Source: an uncultured Nostocoides sp. (GTDB lineage: Bacteria > Actinomycetota > Actinomycetes > Actinomycetales > Dermatophilaceae). From it: a stretch of 8,830 bases of DNA. The notes beneath the pieces are model-generated. The model was not told the DNA's origin, did not search any database, and was given only the letters and a program-made list of their open reading frames with translations. The position numbers and the translations under genes are program-made. Positions 1 through 6,430 of this stretch are shown one piece after another. Each line of letters starts with the position of its first letter. Positions within the stretch are counted from its first letter, which is position 1. The stretch lies in contig CAKZIH010000239.1 of the NCBI GenBank assembly GCA_936931335.1, forward strand, positions 1 to 8,830, in the 5' to 3' direction.

Positions 1-852
1 CAGCAACTGCAGGAAGACCTCGAGGTCAGCGAAGGTGGGCAGCAACTTCTCGATGCCCACGATCGAGATCAGGGTCTCGGGGAGGGTGAGGCACATGCGG
101 CCATTGCCCTCGGACTCCACCACGACCAGGGTTCCGGATTCGGCCACCGCGAAGTTCGCGCCGGAGATGGCGACCTTGGTGGTGAGGAATTTGCGCCGCA
201 GGTGGTGGCGGGCGGCGGCGGCCAGGTCCGCGGGCTCGTCGGTGAGATCGGCGGGGGCGGGCTCGCCATACTGGCCCATTTCGGCCAGGAAGATCTCTCG
301 GATCTCGGTCCGGTTGCGGTGGATGGCGGGCACCAGGACGTGGCTGGGGCGGTCGTGGCCGAGTTGCACGATGAGCTCGGCGAGGTCGGTCTCCCAGGCG
401 GCGATGCCCTCCTCTTCTAGAGCCTCGTTCAGGTCGATCTCCTGGGTCACCATCGACTTGACCTTGACCACATCGGGGTCGGGGTCGTCGGTGGCTTCGC
501 GGACCAGGCGGGCCGCGATCTGATTGGCCTCCTCGGCATTGCGAGCCCAGTGCACCTGCGCACCGGCCGCGGTCGCCGCCGCCTCGAACTGTTCCAGGTA
601 GCTATCGAGGTTGCGCAGCGTGCGGTCCTTGATGGCGGCGCCGGCCAGCCGCAGGGACTCCCAATCATCAACCTCGGCGACGACCTTGGCGCGCTTGTCC
701 CGGATCGTATGGGTGGCGCGCTGCAGGTTGCGCCGCAACTGAGCGTTGCCGAGTTCCGCCTTGGCGTTAGTGGGGAAAGCCGGCATTCCCAGCAGGGTGC
801 CGCTGGGCGGCGCGGGGGTGCGCCGGGGCCGGGATGCGGGTGGTGCGCTCAT
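1..852 (-). CDS. lutB: LutB, iron-sulfur subunit of L-lactate oxidation complex (partial, N-terminal 284 residues)
   Basis: This is the N-terminal part of a LutB/YkgF-type protein. In the known family, LutB works with LutA and LutC to oxidise L-lactate to pyruvate in the cytoplasm. The frame is open from an ATG at 852 to the left edge, giving 284 residues. Family LutB proteins run to about 470-490 residues, so the C-terminal ferredoxin-like 4Fe-4S region lies outside the window. Visible family marks are K-S-M-V-T-Q-E-I at residues 132-139 followed by L-N-E-A-L, and the LUD-domain signature around 230-255 (G-A-N-F-A-V-A-E-S-G-T-L then E-G-N-G-R). The start is supported by an AGGAG at 861-865, 8 nt upstream, and by an ATGA overlap with the lutA stop, which suggests translational coupling. 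Residues 1-20 are Pro/Arg-rich and look like a variable tail. The assignment is strong from sequence and context. Confidence 0.93.
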   Translation of the reverse strand, partial: MSAPPASRPRRTPAPPSGTLLGMPAFPTNAKAELGNAQLRRNLQRATHTIRDKRAKVVAEVDDWESLRLAGAAIKDRTLRNLDSYLEQFEAAATAAGAQVHWARNAEEANQIAARLVREATDDPDPDVVKVKSMVTQEIDLNEALEEEGIAAWETDLAELIVQLGHDRPSHVLVPAIHRNRTEIREIFLAEMGQYGEPAPADLTDEPADLAAAARHHLRRKFLTTKVAISGANFAVAESGTLVVVESEGNGRMCLTLPETLISIVGIEKLLPTFADLEVFLQLL

Positions 853-1640
853 CGGCTGCTCTCCTGGGTGAGCTGGGCGACGGCGTCGATGGCCGTCTCT
901 TCGGAATGCGCGAGGATCTCGGCCAGATGGATCGGCCGGACCCCGGTGCGCTGTCGGGCCAAGGCCCCGCCGATATTCATCAGGCACGAATTGTCACCCG
1001 CGACCACGAACTCGGCACCGGTCTCGCGGATGTGGGCCGCCTTGTCGGAAACCATGGCCACCGAGACATCCGGATTCTTCATCGAGAAGGTCCCACCGAA
1101 GCCGCAGCATTCCTCCGCCGCCGGCAAGGGGACCAGGGTGATCCCCTTGACCGCCTTGAGCAGCTCGTATGGCCGATCACCCACCCGAGCGACCCGCAAC
1201 GAGTGACAGGTCGGGTGATAGGTCACCCGGTGCGGGAAGTACGCTCCGACGTCGGTGACCCCGAGCACGTCGATGAGCAGTTCCGGGAAGTCGTAGGTCC
1301 GGGATGCCACGGCCTCGGCCCGGCGGGCCAGGTCCTCATCGCCCGCATTGCGGGCCACCATCGCGTGCTGGTGGCGGATCGAGCCGACGCATGAGCCGGA
1401 AGGGGAGACGATCACGTCATACGGCTCGAAGGTCTCGACATACCGGCGCACGGTCGGCAACGCCTCGGCCAGGTAACCGCTATTGGTGAATACCTGGCCG
1501 CAGCACGTCTGGCCCATCGGGAACTCCACGGTGCACCCGAGGCGCTCCAGGACGGCTACCACTGCCTGGGGCGTCTGCGGGAACATCGCGTCATTGACGC
1601 AGGTGGCGAAGAGCGCGACCCGGGTGGGGCGGTCTGTCAT
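849..1640 (-). CDS. lutA: LutA, CCG-domain (cysteine-rich) subunit of L-lactate oxidation complex
   Basis: This 263-residue protein belongs to the LutA/YkgE family, related to the cysteine-rich subunits of glycolate oxidase (GlcF) and heterodisulfide reductase (HdrB). It has two CCG domains. The first has Cys14, Cys46-Cys47-Gly48 and Cys84; the second has Cys145, Cys178-Cys179-Gly180 and Cys219. Such cysteines bind a 4Fe-4S-type cluster in related proteins. The frame can be extended upstream by 30 residues, but that extension (M-P-A-G-R-S...) does not resemble the family. The ATG at 1640 is preceded by AAGGAG and directly yields the conserved V-A-L-F-A-T-C start. It lies 35 bp downstream of the lldP stop, with no terminator between, and its stop overlaps the lutB start, so the three genes form one operon. 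Length is normal for the family. Confidence 0.95.
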   Translation of the reverse strand: MTDRPTRVALFATCVNDAMFPQTPQAVVAVLERLGCTVEFPMGQTCCGQVFTNSGYLAEALPTVRRYVETFEPYDVIVSPSGSCVGSIRHQHAMVARNAGDEDLARRAEAVASRTYDFPELLIDVLGVTDVGAYFPHRVTYHPTCHSLRVARVGDRPYELLKAVKGITLVPLPAAEECCGFGGTFSMKNPDVSVAMVSDKAAHIRETGAEFVVAGDNSCLMNIGGALARQRTGVRPIHLAEILAHSEETAIDAVAQLTQESSR

Positions 1641-1645
1641 ACCAG

Positions 1646-1656
1646 CTCCTTCTCCT
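1646..1656 (-). promoter_or_regulatory. lutA ribosome binding site (decides the start)
   Basis: On the minus strand this reads AGGAG followed directly by AAGGAG, ending 5 nt before the ATG at 1640. It favours that start over the in-frame ATG 30 codons upstream, which would lie inside the end of lldP. Confidence 0.8.
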
Positions 1657-1675
1657 GAGTGGGGGGCCACCGCGG

Positions 1676-3406
1676 TTACGGCAGCATCCAGGACAGCACG
1701 GGCGTGGACTGCAGACCGACCAGCAGGCACATGAGGACCAGCAAGCCGATGCTCCAGCCAATCACCTTACGCATGATCTCCGACTCGCGGCCCTCGAGGC
1801 CGACCGCGGTGGCGGCAATGGTCAGGTTCTGCGGGCTGATCATCTTGCCGACCACACCACCGGAGGTGTTGGCGCCGACGAGCAGGGTCGGGTCGATGCC
1901 CGCCTTGGTCGCCGCGGTCTGCTGCAGGGTGGCGAAGAGGGCGTTGGCGCTGGTGTCCGAGCCGGTGACCGCCGTGCCCAGCCACCCCAGGACGGGGGAG
2001 AGGAAGGCGAAGGCGGCGCCGGTGCCGGCGATCCAGGTGCCGATGGTGATCGTCTGGCCCGACAGGTTCATCACATAGGCCAGGGAGAGCACGGTGGCGA
2101 CGGTGAGGATCGAGAACCGCATCTTGTACGCGTTCTGGGCCACCACCTTGCCCCAGCGGGTCAGGCTGACGCCATAGACGAGGGCCACCACCAGGCTGCA
2201 CAGCAGCAGCATGGTGCCGGGGTTGCTCAGCCAGGAGAAGGTGTAGATCGCCGAGCTATTGGGCTTGCCGGAGGCGGTGAGGACCTGCCCGTTCAGGCCG
2301 GGCCAGGGGATCTTGCGGTCGGTGCCGACCAGCCAGTCACGCACCGGCGGGAACAGCTTGGCGACCGAGAAGACCGCGATGACCAGCAGGTAGGGGAAGA
2401 GCGCCATGCCAATGCGGCCGGCGGTCATCGGAGCAGGGCCGCCGGTGGCGACCTCCTGCTCAGTGCGGGTGGCCACGGCGACATTGCCACCGGCGCTCGC
2501 GGTGGTGTCGGTCGGGCTGGTGGCGCCCAGTTCCTCGATCTCGCGCTGGTGGGCGATGCGCAGGGACTCACGAGCCTCCGCCCGTCCGGCGGGCTGCCAG
2601 ATGCGCAGGATGATGACGATGGCGACCAGGCCGGCGAGAGAGGCGACGATGTCGGTGAGTTCCATCGACAGGTAGGTCGCGCTGATCCACTGGGCAATAC
2701 CGAAGACCAGGCCGGTGACCAGGGCGATCGGCCACACCTGGCGGACGCCGCGGCGGCCGTCGGTCAGGAAGCAGATGAACAGGGGCACCAGGAAGGCGAC
2801 GACCGGGGTCTGGTGACCGACGTAGGCGCCGATCTCGCCGGGGTCGATGCCGGTCAGGCGTCCAGCGGTGAGAATGGGGGTACCGATGGCACCGAAGGCG
2901 ACCGGTGCGGTGTTGGCGAGCAGGACCACTGTGGCGGCGCGCAGGGCGGAGAAGCCACAGGCCATGAGCATCACACCGGTGATCGCCACCGGGGCACCGA
3001 AGCCGGCGAGGGCCTCCATCAGACCGCCGAAGCAGAAGGCGATGACGATCGCCTGGACACGGGGGTCATCGGAGATGAGGTCGAACACCCGGCGCAGGTC
3101 TTCGAAACGGCCACTCGCGACCGTCACTTCGAAGAGGATGATCGCGTTGAAGACGATCCACATGATCGGGAAGAGGCCGAAGACCGCACCCTCCAACGCG
3201 GAGTTCAGGGCCAGCCCGACGGGCATCCGGTAGGCCAGGACCGCCACCAGGATCGCGACCGCGAGCGCGGCCAGGCCGGCGCGGTAGGCCTTCCACCGCA
3301 GAGCGCCCAGGGTGATGAAAATCGTCAGCAGGGGTAGCGCGGCGACCAGGGCCGAGACGGCCGCAGACCCCACGGGGTTCAGCTCGGGTTGGTAAACCAC
3401 AGTCAT
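1676..3406 (-). CDS. lldP: L-lactate permease (LctP/LldP family)
   Basis: This 576-residue polytopic membrane protein is of the lactate permease family (TC 2.A.14), which imports L-lactate, and often glycolate, with protons. About 12-14 hydrophobic segments are visible. Family motifs are G-F-G-A-P at 135-139, N-T-A-P-V-A-F-G-A-I-G-T-P at 165-177, T-G-S-D-T-S-A-N at 481-488, and A-N-T-S-G-G-V-V-G-K-M-I-S-P-Q-N at 512-527. A hydrophilic stretch at about residues 270-330, rich in Glu, Arg, Thr and Ala, splits the protein into two membrane halves and is probably cytoplasmic. The frame stays open 98 codons further upstream, but that stretch is low in family character. The ATG at 3406 has GGAG at 3415-3418 with 8 nt spacing and starts M-T-V-V-Y-Q-P, a plausible family N-terminus. 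It is the first gene of the lldP-lutA-lutB operon, consistent with co-regulated uptake and oxidation of lactate. Confidence 0.95.
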   Translation of the reverse strand: MTVVYQPELNPVGSAAVSALVAALPLLTIFITLGALRWKAYRAGLAALAVAILVAVLAYRMPVGLALNSALEGAVFGLFPIMWIVFNAIILFEVTVASGRFEDLRRVFDLISDDPRVQAIVIAFCFGGLMEALAGFGAPVAITGVMLMACGFSALRAATVVLLANTAPVAFGAIGTPILTAGRLTGIDPGEIGAYVGHQTPVVAFLVPLFICFLTDGRRGVRQVWPIALVTGLVFGIAQWISATYLSMELTDIVASLAGLVAIVIILRIWQPAGRAEARESLRIAHQREIEELGATSPTDTTASAGGNVAVATRTEQEVATGGPAPMTAGRIGMALFPYLLVIAVFSVAKLFPPVRDWLVGTDRKIPWPGLNGQVLTASGKPNSSAIYTFSWLSNPGTMLLLCSLVVALVYGVSLTRWGKVVAQNAYKMRFSILTVATVLSLAYVMNLSGQTITIGTWIAGTGAAFAFLSPVLGWLGTAVTGSDTSANALFATLQQTAATKAGIDPTLLVGANTSGGVVGKMISPQNLTIAATAVGLEGRESEIMRKVIGWSIGLLVLMCLLVGLQSTPVLSWMLP

Positions 3407-3482
3407 GAGCACATCTCCGGGCTCGGAATGGTTAGCACGACCGGCGTCGTGATCGGGCCCATTGTGACGAAAACCGGCCAGG

Positions 3483-3496
3483 TTTGGCGTGCCAAA
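3483..3496. promoter_or_regulatory. Candidate operator of the lactate operon (inverted repeat)
   Basis: TTTGGC and GCCAAA flank a 2-bp GT centre, giving a 6-2-6 palindrome about 77 bp upstream of the lldP start. On the minus strand it contains TTGGCA, similar to a -35 hexamer, so a bound repressor could block RNA polymerase. Lactate operons are commonly controlled by GntR-family LldR/LutR proteins, but the site is not an exact TGGT-N3-ACCA FadR-type box. The palindrome is visible; its role is inferred. Confidence 0.35.
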
Positions 3497-3579
3497 GCCG
3501 CATTTTGTTCCCCAGCGTGTCCGTTTTGTTGCCTTCCGTCTCAATAGCTGACTGGTATGGCGCTCGTCGGCGGCCGGAC

Positions 3580-3585
3580 GGGTAT
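3580..3585 (+). promoter_or_regulatory. Candidate stress-sigma -10 element (GGGTAT)
   Basis: GGGTAT matches the -10 box typical of SigB/SigF-type promoters in actinobacteria and lies about 74 bp upstream of the stress-protein start. A matching GTTT or GNNT -35 box at 14-16 bp is not apparent, so the call rests on the hexamer and on the nature of the gene. Confidence 0.3.
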
Positions 3586-3602
3586 GGGAGCGCTGCGCTC
3601 CC
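3586..3602. repeat. Perfect 8-1-8 inverted repeat upstream of the stress-protein gene
   Basis: GGGAGCGC and GCGCTCCC are perfect reverse complements separated by one T. The repeat starts immediately after the GGGTAT box, so a transcript from that box would begin within it. It could be an operator overlapping the transcription start. It could also form an RNA hairpin with a 3-nt loop. No T-run follows on either strand, so it is not a typical terminator. Confidence 0.5.
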
Positions 3603-3658
3603 GGCTGGACGGCTGCATCAGGCCAGCGACCGCGGGTGCTGCCTGAGACACTGGGGTC

Positions 3659-4246
3659 ATGACGACTCAACCGATGGGGCCGCGCGGCCCCCTGGGGCAC
3701 AGCGCCTTCAAGCTCGATTACCCGATGTCACTCGGGGTCTATGACACTTACCCCGAGGCGCAGAAGGCCGTCGACTACTTGTCGGACAACGGTTTCCCCG
3801 TGCAGCACGTGCTCATCGTGGGCACCGACCTCAAGCAGGTCGAGCGGGTCACCGGTCGCCTCACCCGCGGGCGGGTGGCCATGGGCGGGGCCCTGTCGGG
3901 TGCCTGGCTCGGTGCCTTCGTCGGGCTGATCTTCTCGCTCTTCGAGGAGGGGGAGACGCTGCTGCGGATCTTGTCCACGGTGATCTTCGGCGCCCTCTTC
4001 GGTGTGGTCTGGGCGCTGTTCGGTTACGCGCTGACGCGCGGGCAGCGGGATTTCACCTCGGTCAGCCAGGTGGTGGCCACCCGGTATGAGGTGTTGACGG
4101 AGCACAAGCTGGTCACCCAGGGCCGCGAACTGCTAACCAAGCTCGACCCGATGAAGGCGGCCCAGGTGCAGGTCGCCGAGGCCCAGGCCCGGGCGTATGC
4201 CGAGGCGCAGCAGCAGGGCGAGCCCCAGACGCCGACGGTCAACTGA
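3659..4246 (+). CDS. YflT/general stress protein 17M-like small membrane protein
   Basis: This 195-residue protein matches the actinobacterial 'general stress protein' family, which has an N-terminal YflT-like domain. Residues 22-66 carry the family pattern (Y-P-M-S-L-G-V-Y-D-T-Y-P-E-A-Q-K-A-V-D-Y, then F-P-V-Q-H, I-V-G-T-D-L-K, and V-T-G-R-L). Two glycine-rich transmembrane helices follow at about 73-95 and 102-124, and then a soluble tail. Residues 166-190 are Ala/Gln/Glu-rich and may form a helix. The molecular function of the family is not established; YflT in Bacillus belongs to the SigB general stress regulon. The ATG at 3659 has only a weak GGGG immediately upstream. Starts at 3674 or 3725 have no better site, and the latter would remove part of the conserved region. 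It is a single gene, transcribed away from lldP and converging on the ABC operon, with a shared terminator after it. Confidence 0.85.
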   Translation: MTTQPMGPRGPLGHSAFKLDYPMSLGVYDTYPEAQKAVDYLSDNGFPVQHVLIVGTDLKQVERVTGRLTRGRVAMGGALSGAWLGAFVGLIFSLFEEGETLLRILSTVIFGALFGVVWALFGYALTRGQRDFTSVSQVVATRYEVLTEHKLVTQGRELLTKLDPMKAAQVQVAEAQARAYAEAQQQGEPQTPTVN

Positions 4247-4296
4247 AGCGAGCCGGCGGCATACGGGCTGCGGCTCACTCAGCGACAGGGCATGAC

Positions 4297-4340
4297 GAAA
4301 GGGCCCGGATGCGTGTGCATCCGGGCCCTTCGTTTGTGCT
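4297..4340. terminator. Bidirectional intrinsic terminator between convergent genes
   Basis: A perfect 14-bp stem (4299-4312 paired with 4317-4330) with a 4-nt GTGT loop lies between the stress-protein stop (4246) and the MalG-type permease stop (4362). The flanks are A-rich on the left (GAAA) and T-containing on the right (CGTTTG, then a further TTTTG at 4344-4348), so both strands give a stem followed by a short U-rich tract. The long, very GC-rich stem and the convergent gene order make termination in both directions likely. Confidence 0.88.
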
Positions 4341-4361
4341 GGGTTTTGTTGCCGTGGGCTC

Positions 4362-5273
4362 TTAGCCCTTGACCGCACCCGAGGTGAGGCCGCGGACGAA
4401 GAAGCGCTGAAGGGCGAAGAAGACGATCATCGGCAGCACCATCGAGATGAAGGCGCCCGCGGTCAGCAGCTCTTGACCCTGACCCTGGGTTCCCAGCAGG
4501 CCCTGGAGCTTGACGATCACCGTGGCGTTCGAGTCCGTCAGGAACAACTTGGCGATGAGCAGGTCGTTCCACACCCAAAGGAACTGCAGGGTGGCGAATG
4601 CGGCAATGGCGGGCATGGCCATCGGGGCGACCAACTTCCAGAAGGTCTGGAAGTGCGTGGCGCCGTCGATCTTCGCCGACTCGACCACGCTATAAGGCAG
4701 CGTGCTCATGTAGTTGCGCAGCGTATAGATCGCGAGCGGCATACCGAACCCGGTATGCAGCAGCCAGACCGCGATGTATTGCCCGGAGATCCCCAGGCCG
4801 CGCGGTCCGAGCGTGTCGAGCAGGGGCTGGAAGGCGACCTGGATCGGCACCACCATGACCGCTACGATCAGGATGAACAGCAAATCCTTGCCGCGGAAGT
4901 CCATGAAGGTGAAAGCATAGGCCGCGAAAGCCGCGAACATGATGGGCAGGATGGTGGCCGGGATGGCCACCACGAGCCCGTTGATGAACGCATTGCCCAT
5001 GTCGGCCTTCTCGAAGACCGCGCGATAGTTGTCCGTGGTCCACGAAGTACCGAACGGATTGAAGATCGCCGTCCACCAGCCCGAGCTGGCCGCGTCATCG
5101 CGGCTGCGGAAGGAGGTGACCAGCAGACCAATGGTGGGCAGGCTCCAGATGAGCGCTAGCAATGTCATCGCAATGATGGCGAGAAAACTGCGCGGCCGGC
5201 CGTCGTCCATCAACTTGCGTGAACGGACCGGCGTCGCGGCGACCGGGGCCGGGGTCATGGATGTGGAACTCAT
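4362..5273 (-). CDS. Carbohydrate ABC transporter permease, MalG type
   Basis: This 303-residue inner-membrane subunit belongs to a CUT1-type sugar importer. About six transmembrane segments are visible, near residues 29-52, 96-122, 130-150, 163-185, 220-240 and 270-290. The cytoplasmic EAA loop that docks the ATPase is at 198-219 (E-S-A-K-I-D-G-A then F-W-K-L-V-A-P-M). The C-terminus F-F-V-R-G-L-T-S-G-A-V-K-G is typical of MalG-type subunits. The ATG at 5273 overlaps the stop of the upstream permease as ATGA, with GAGGAG about 11 nt upstream, implying coupled translation and a matched subunit ratio. It is the last gene of the operon and is followed by the hairpin terminator. Given the AglE-like binding protein, an AglG-like role in alpha-glucoside uptake is likely, but the permease alone does not define the substrate. 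Confidence 0.93.
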   Translation of the reverse strand: MSSTSMTPAPVAATPVRSRKLMDDGRPRSFLAIIAMTLLALIWSLPTIGLLVTSFRSRDDAASSGWWTAIFNPFGTSWTTDNYRAVFEKADMGNAFINGLVVAIPATILPIMFAAFAAYAFTFMDFRGKDLLFILIVAVMVVPIQVAFQPLLDTLGPRGLGISGQYIAVWLLHTGFGMPLAIYTLRNYMSTLPYSVVESAKIDGATHFQTFWKLVAPMAMPAIAAFATLQFLWVWNDLLIAKLFLTDSNATVIVKLQGLLGTQGQGQELLTAGAFISMVLPMIVFFALQRFFVRGLTSGAVKG

Positions 5274-6430
5274 CGGTTCATCTGCTCCTCTCGGAACGAC
5301 TTGATCTGGTACCAGAGGAGGGGCAGCACCGCGATGAGCAGCACGACCACGATGGCTGACGCGAGACCCGCCTGGCTATTGGCGAACATCTCCTGGAAGA
5401 AGAGGTTCGCGATGACATTGGTGCCGTCGCGCCCATTGGTCAGCACATAGATGATGTCGAAGACCTTCATCACCAGGATGAAGACGGTGATGAAGACCGT
5501 GATGATGGTCGGCCGGATCTGCGGAATGATCACCTTCCAGAAGATCTGCCATTCGTTGGCACCATCGATGCGGGCAGCCTCCAGCGTGTCATCGGGCACA
5601 CCCTTGATGGCCGAGGACAGCAGAATCATCGAGAAGCCGGCCTGCAACCAAATGAGGATCACCATCAGCAGCAGCGAGTTCAACTTGCCGGTCTCGATCT
5701 GCAGCCAGGTCTTCGGATCGCCGCCCAAGGTGGTGACCACGGCATTGAGCAGACCCGTCTGGTTCTGGCTCTTGTCCTGGTATTCGTAAACCAGGTTCCA
5801 GATTGCCGAGGCGCCGACGAAGCTGATCGCCATCGGCAGGAAGATCAGGGACTTGGAGATCTTCTCGCCCTGGGCCGACAGTTTGTCCGCCAGCACCGCG
5901 ACGATGACGCCGATGGCGACGGTCACCGCGGGCACGATGAGCAGCCAAAGGACGTTGTTGACGATCGAGCTCCAGAACTCGCTGTTGCCGAAGATCGCCC
6001 GGAAGTTGTCGAGCCCCACGTACTCCGTGCTGTCCTTGTTGGCGAAGGCGTAGTTGATCGTCTGGATCGTGGGATAGACGAGCATGAGCGCGATCAAGCC
6101 GAAGCCCGGCAGCAGGAAGGCGTAGGGGATCACCCCCTGCGACAATCGAGTGGGCAGGCCCTCGACGAACATGTTGACGAAGTAGAAGAGCAGGGCCGCC
6201 CCGCCCACGCCCGCGACGAGGGCGATCAGGCCGATGAGGAGCTTGCTGTCGAAATACCACTCGGGGTGATAGCCCAGCGAGAGGAAGAGGTTGCCGAGCA
6301 GCCAGGCGGTCAGGGCGAGCCCGACGAGCCCGAGGGCGAGCTTGGCGACATTGGCACCCTGACGGCCCGAACTGTCGGCGTCGGAGTGCTTTCCGGGTGC
6401 GGTGATGACCGCGTCGTGTGCGGTAGCCAT
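5270..6430 (-). CDS. Carbohydrate ABC transporter permease, MalF type
   Basis: This 386-residue membrane subunit is the partner of the MalG-type permease. About eight hydrophobic segments are visible. Two are extra N-terminal helices (roughly 28-52 and 64-89), ahead of the usual six-helix core that starts near 103. The EAA loop is at 284-304 (E-A-A-R-I-D-G-A then F-W-K-V-I-I-P-Q). A conserved K-V-F-D-I-I-Y-V-L-T-N-G follows at 322-333. Residues 1-27 form a hydrophilic cytoplasmic tail. The frame extends 22 codons further upstream into the binding-protein gene, but the ATG at 6430 shares one base with that gene's stop (TGATG). No Shine-Dalgarno sequence is evident there, so re-initiation after the binding-protein stop is probable. 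A loop at about 215-250 (rich in Gln, Asn and Thr) lies between core helices and probably faces outward, where it could contact the binding protein. The likely role is alpha-glucoside or other oligosaccharide import. Confidence 0.93.
   Translation of the reverse strand: MATAHDAVITAPGKHSDADSSGRQGANVAKLALGLVGLALTAWLLGNLFLSLGYHPEWYFDSKLLIGLIALVAGVGGAALLFYFVNMFVEGLPTRLSQGVIPYAFLLPGFGLIALMLVYPTIQTINYAFANKDSTEYVGLDNFRAIFGNSEFWSSIVNNVLWLLIVPAVTVAIGVIVAVLADKLSAQGEKISKSLIFLPMAISFVGASAIWNLVYEYQDKSQNQTGLLNAVVTTLGGDPKTWLQIETGKLNSLLLMVILIWLQAGFSMILLSSAIKGVPDDTLEAARIDGANEWQIFWKVIIPQIRPTIITVFITVFILVMKVFDIIYVLTNGRDGTNVIANLFFQEMFANSQAGLASAIVVVLLIAVLPLLWYQIKSFREEQMNR

Larger units (their letters stand above)
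3407..3658. promoter_or_regulatory. Divergent intergenic region between lldP and the stress-protein gene
   Basis: This 252-bp non-coding region must carry the promoters of lldP (leftward) and the stress-protein gene (rightward). I see two palindromes (3483-3496 and 3586-3602), a GGGTAT box at 3580-3585, and a TTTTGTT direct repeat at 3503-3509 and 3524-3530, spaced 21 bp apart (two helical turns). No convincing vegetative -35/-10 pair is visible for lldP. TTGGCA on the minus strand resembles a -35 and overlaps the left palindrome, but no -10 sits at a good distance. Open frames crossing the region lack family resemblance and ribosome binding sites. Confidence 0.6.

Noticed and set aside
550..1206. 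Plus-strand open frame across the lutA/lutB junction
   Set aside because: It is antisense to two genes with clear family motifs, has no ribosome binding site of note, and shows no recognisable domain.
1641..1730. 30-codon N-terminal extension of lutA
   Set aside because: It would overlap the end of lldP and adds residues unlike the family, while a strong ribosome binding site precedes the ATG at 1640.
2549..3337. Long plus-strand open frame (262 codons) inside lldP
   Set aside because: It is antisense to the well-supported lldP. Its product is almost wholly hydrophilic and rich in Gly, Asp, Glu and Gln, as expected for the complement of a membrane-protein gene, and it has no family resemblance.
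3523..3533. 11-mer GTTTTGTTGCC repeated at 4343-4353
   Set aside because: One 11-base match within 8.8 kb is within chance expectation. The second copy lies in the tail after a terminator, so no shared function is likely.
4473..5159. Plus-strand open frame (228 codons) antisense to the MalG-type permease
   Set aside because: Its composition (Asp, Arg, Gln, His-rich) is that of a shadow frame, and the minus-strand gene has clear permease motifs.
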